From: Bacillota bacterium
GTDB taxonomy: Bacteria; Bacillota; DTU065
Assembly (NCBI GenBank): GCA_012842235.1
Contig: DUTE01000192.1
Location: forward strand, 1-11,105
DNA: 11,105 nucleotides
Reading direction: 5' to 3'
Of this stretch, positions 9,254 through 11,105 are shown one piece after another (position 1 is the stretch's first letter; each line of letters starts with the position of its first letter). The notes below the pieces were generated by a model. It did not search any database, was not told the DNA's origin, and saw only the letters and a program-made list of their open reading frames with translations. Both the position numbers and the translations under genes were made by a program.

Positions 9254-9916
9254 TCATTTAAGTTTATGATCAAATCTTAAGGCAATGAAATTGCCTAAGC
9301 TTTGTACAGCTTGAACTAAAATAACTAGCACAATGACTGTTGCTAACATTACATCTCCCCGAAACCGTTGGTAACCATAGCGGATAGCTAAATCACCTAA
9401 ACCACCACCACCAATGGCTCCTGCCATTGCTGAATAACCAATTAAATTTACCGCAGTAATAGTAAAGCCTCTAATTAACGATGATAAGGATTCAGGCAAT
9501 AAAACCTTAAAAATAATTTGCCATGTATTAGCTCCCATTGCTTGAGCAGCTTCCACTACACCATTGTCTACTTCTCTTAATGATTGTTCTGTTACTCTAG
9601 CAACAAATGGAATTGCCGCTATAGAAAGTGGTACTATGGCTGCTGATGTTCCAATTGAAGTTCCCACTAAAAGCCTTGTAAAAGGAATAATAGCTACCAT
9701 TAAAATAATAAAAGGAATTGAGCGACCGATGTTTACAATTGTTCCCAATAACTTGTTAAGCCACTCTTTAGGTTTAATGTTCCCTGGTGATGTAATAACT
9801 AATAGAATCCCTAGAGGAAGGCCAAAAAGAACAGCAAAAAATGTAGAAATAGCTACCATATAAAGTGTCTCAAGTAGTGCATCTTTTACCATTAACCAAA
9901 TCATTGGGTTAAGCAT
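9254..9916 (-). CDS. metI: Methionine ABC transporter permease
   Basis: MetI forms the membrane channel of the MetNIQ importer as a homodimer. The product of 220 residues has about five hydrophobic segments (roughly 18-45, 58-82, 90-108, 148-172 and 187-212) and the EAA loop EAAQAMGANTWQIIFKVLLP (about 122-141) that docks onto MetN. AGAIGGGGLGDLAIRYGYQRF near 165-185 is typical of MetI. The frame extends to a TTG at 9922, but the ATG at 9916 is preceded by AAAGGTGA with a 6-base gap, while the TTG directly abuts that site, so I chose the ATG. The ATG overlaps the end of metN by 8 bases, indicating coupled translation. Confidence 0.96.
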   Translation of the reverse strand: MLNPMIWLMVKDALLETLYMVAISTFFAVLFGLPLGILLVITSPGNIKPKEWLNKLLGTIVNIGRSIPFIILMVAIIPFTRLLVGTSIGTSAAIVPLSIAAIPFVARVTEQSLREVDNGVVEAAQAMGANTWQIIFKVLLPESLSSLIRGFTITAVNLIGYSAMAGAIGGGGLGDLAIRYGYQRFRGDVMLATVIVLVILVQAVQSLGNFIALRFDHKLK

Positions 9917-10922
9917 TGCCAATCACCTTTACCTTTAACCCTTTTTCTTTTAAAAAGGCCTTAGCCTTTTCACATTCGGGGCCTGTTATTTTTAGAACTA
10001 GCATGCCAAAGGTAATCTCTTTAATCTGATCTATATTACCATAAAGGATGTTTACAGCCACATCAAAGTTTCTAACCATTTCATTTATAAGAGGTTCTCC
10101 GGTTGAACCTCCTAAGAAAGTAACTTGTATGAGTTCTCCACCGTTTTGAGCTTTTAGACGTTCTTCTACTTCTTTAGGAACCTCTGTTTTAACTACACCT
10201 TTTAGGAACGTCTTGGCTGTATCTGTAACAGGATTTAGGAGTACATCTGTTACAGGACCTGTTTCAATAATTTCACCATCTTCAATAACAGCGACACTAT
10301 CACAGATCTCTTTTATAACATTCATCTCATGAGTTATTATAACGATTGTTATTCCCCGCTCTTTGTTTATCTTTTTTAGTAGCCGAAGAATACTCATTGT
10401 TGTTTGCGGATCAAGGGCAGAGGTAGCCTCATCACAAAGAATTATCTCCTGGTTATTAGCTAGAGCTCTAGCAATACCTACTCTTTGTTTCTGCCCCCCT
10501 GATAGTTGGGACGGATAGGCATTAGCCTTATCACTTAGAGCAACTAAATTTAAAAGTTCTGCTACTCTTTTGTCTGTTTCTTGTTTAGAAACACCACTTA
10601 GTTCTAGAGGAAAAGCTATGTTTTCTGATACAGTTCTTGAAGACAAAAGATTAAAGTGTTGAAAGATCATACCAATTTTCTTGCGTTCTTCTCTTAACTC
10701 TTTTGGACTAAGAGAGGTCATATCTACTCCATTTACCCTAACTACCCCTCTATCAGGTTTTTCAAGAAGATTTATACAACGCACTAATGTTGACTTACCG
10801 GCTCCGGAAAGCCCAATGATGCCAAAGATCTCTCCTTGCGGAATGGTTAAATTAATATCTTTTAAAGCAACAACTTCGTTTTCACCTTTATAAATCTTTG
10901 TAACATCTACAAAGTCAATCAT
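9909..10922 (-). CDS. metN: Methionine ABC transporter ATP-binding protein with NIL domain
   Basis: MetN powers methionine import by ATP hydrolysis. The 337-residue product has Walker A GLSGAGKST at 37-45, Q-loop Gln88, signature LSGGQ at 140-144, Walker B ILCDEA at 161-166 with catalytic Glu165, and H-loop His198. Residues from about 265 to 335 form the C-terminal NIL (ACT-like) domain that in Escherichia coli MetN binds methionine and shuts the transporter down (trans-inhibition). The frame is open to an ATG at 10937, but that codon lies inside the GGAGGTGA binding site and beside the terminator U-tract. The ATG at 10922, 5 bases after GGAGGTGA, starts the standard MIDFVDVTKIYKG and is preferred. 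It is first gene of the metNIQ operon, controlled by the upstream SAM-I riboswitch, and overlaps metI by 8 bp. Confidence 0.97.
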   Translation of the reverse strand: MIDFVDVTKIYKGENEVVALKDINLTIPQGEIFGIIGLSGAGKSTLVRCINLLEKPDRGVVRVNGVDMTSLSPKELREERKKIGMIFQHFNLLSSRTVSENIAFPLELSGVSKQETDKRVAELLNLVALSDKANAYPSQLSGGQKQRVGIARALANNQEIILCDEATSALDPQTTMSILRLLKKINKERGITIVIITHEMNVIKEICDSVAVIEDGEIIETGPVTDVLLNPVTDTAKTFLKGVVKTEVPKEVEERLKAQNGGELIQVTFLGGSTGEPLINEMVRNFDVAVNILYGNIDQIKEITFGMLVLKITGPECEKAKAFLKEKGLKVKVIGNA

Positions 10923-10927
10923 TTCTG

Positions 10928-10935
10928 TCACCTCC
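10928..10935 (-). promoter_or_regulatory. Ribosome binding site deciding the metN start
   Basis: GGAGGTGA on the minus strand, 5 bases before ATG 10922 and directly after the attenuator U-tract. It overlaps the in-frame ATG at 10937, which rules that codon out as the main start. Confidence 0.85.
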
Positions 10936-10937
10936 AT

Positions 10938-10965
10938 AAAAAAAACCTCTTCGACAAAGAAGAGG
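10938..10965 (-). terminator. SAM-controlled intrinsic terminator (attenuator) before metN
   Basis: On the minus strand CCTCTTC (10965-10959) pairs with GAAGAGG (10952-10946) across a 6-base loop, followed by eight U. This is the expression platform of the SAM-I riboswitch. Its 5' arm can instead pair with 11000-10990 to make an antiterminator. Confidence 0.93.
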
Positions 10966-10986
10966 CGAAAAGATTTTCTTTCACAC

Positions 10987-11096
10987 CTTCCTCATCTTTC
11001 AGACACGTGTCTGCTGGAATTAGCACCCTTGCCTCTATCATCGGCCGGTTGCTGGGCTTCTTCGGGCCAGTCCCTCCGCCTCTCTTGATAAGAAAG
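10987..11096 (-). ncRNA. SAM-I (S-box) riboswitch aptamer controlling metNIQ
   Basis: Read on the minus strand, the leader carries the S-box hallmarks in order: P1 5' strand CTTTCTTATC (11096-11087), AGAGAGGCGGAGGGACTGGC with the kink-turn region, GAAGCCCAGCAACCGG, AAGGGTGCTAATTCCAGCAG, a P4 hairpin CAGAC-ACGT-GTCTG, and the P1 3' strand GATGAGGAAG (10996-10987). P1 can form 10 pairs. GAAAGATGAGG (11000-10990) can pair with CCTCTTCTTT (10965-10956) with one mismatch, giving an antiterminator that excludes both P1 and the terminator. The expected logic, known for this class, is that bound SAM stabilises P1, frees the terminator and stops transcription; low SAM allows metNIQ expression. The promoter lies beyond the right edge, as only 9 bases remain upstream of P1. 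Confidence 0.97.
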
Positions 11097-11105
11097 TACG
11101 TCACT

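Noticed and set aside
10923..10937. Upstream ATG start for MetN at 10937
   Set aside because: This ATG abuts the attenuator U-tract and overlaps the GGAGGTGA that serves the ATG at 10922; the five extra residues are absent from typical MetN starts.

Overview
The window looks like an ordinary chromosomal stretch of a low-GC anaerobic Firmicute (Clostridia-like or a related class). Evidence: AT-rich sequence, strong GGAGG ribosome binding sites, frequent TTG/GTG starts, a Firmicute-type SAM-I (S-box) riboswitch with an intrinsic attenuator, and the ligA-gatC-gatA-gatB order common in that phylum. All eight complete genes and one partial gene lie on the minus strand, so the biological reading direction is from high to low coordinates. 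The taxon cannot be named from this sequence alone.

Region 1 (about 11096 down to 8432): a methionine uptake operon. A complete SAM-I aptamer and terminator/antiterminator switch precedes metN (ATPase with C-terminal NIL domain), metI (permease) and metQ (binding protein). It closes with a strong intrinsic terminator overlapping the metQ stop codon. MetQ has a signal peptide but no lipobox cysteine, which is unusual for a monoderm Firmicute.

Region 2 (8357 to 3090): ligA, gatC, gatA and gatB, tightly packed (ATGA overlap, then 14 and 3 bp gaps) with strong internal ribosome binding sites. They provide NAD-dependent DNA ligase and the amidotransferase that makes Gln-tRNA and/or Asn-tRNA by transamidation. 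A hairpin follows gatB.

Region 3 (about 3065 to 1591): a single gene with its own good sigma-A-type promoter, upstream operator-like repeats and a 15-bp-stem terminator. It encodes a DRE-TIM acyltransferase of the homocitrate/isopropylmalate synthase superfamily. I suggest it may be an anaerobic (Re)-citrate synthase, but specificity cannot be proven from sequence.

Region 4 (1550 to 1): a membrane-anchored protein of 337 residues that I do not recognise, overlapping by 23 bp the start of an ABC-F family ATPase that runs off the left edge.

There is no gene-free stretch over 300 bases; the longest gap is 2922-3130. I see no RNA gene other than the riboswitch leader, no mobile element, no CRISPR array and no sign of recent transfer. 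I did not find a clearly new multi-gene system. The most interesting leads are the citrate/homocitrate synthase specificity, the uncharacterised membrane protein, the non-lipoprotein MetQ and the repeat cluster before the synthase promoter.
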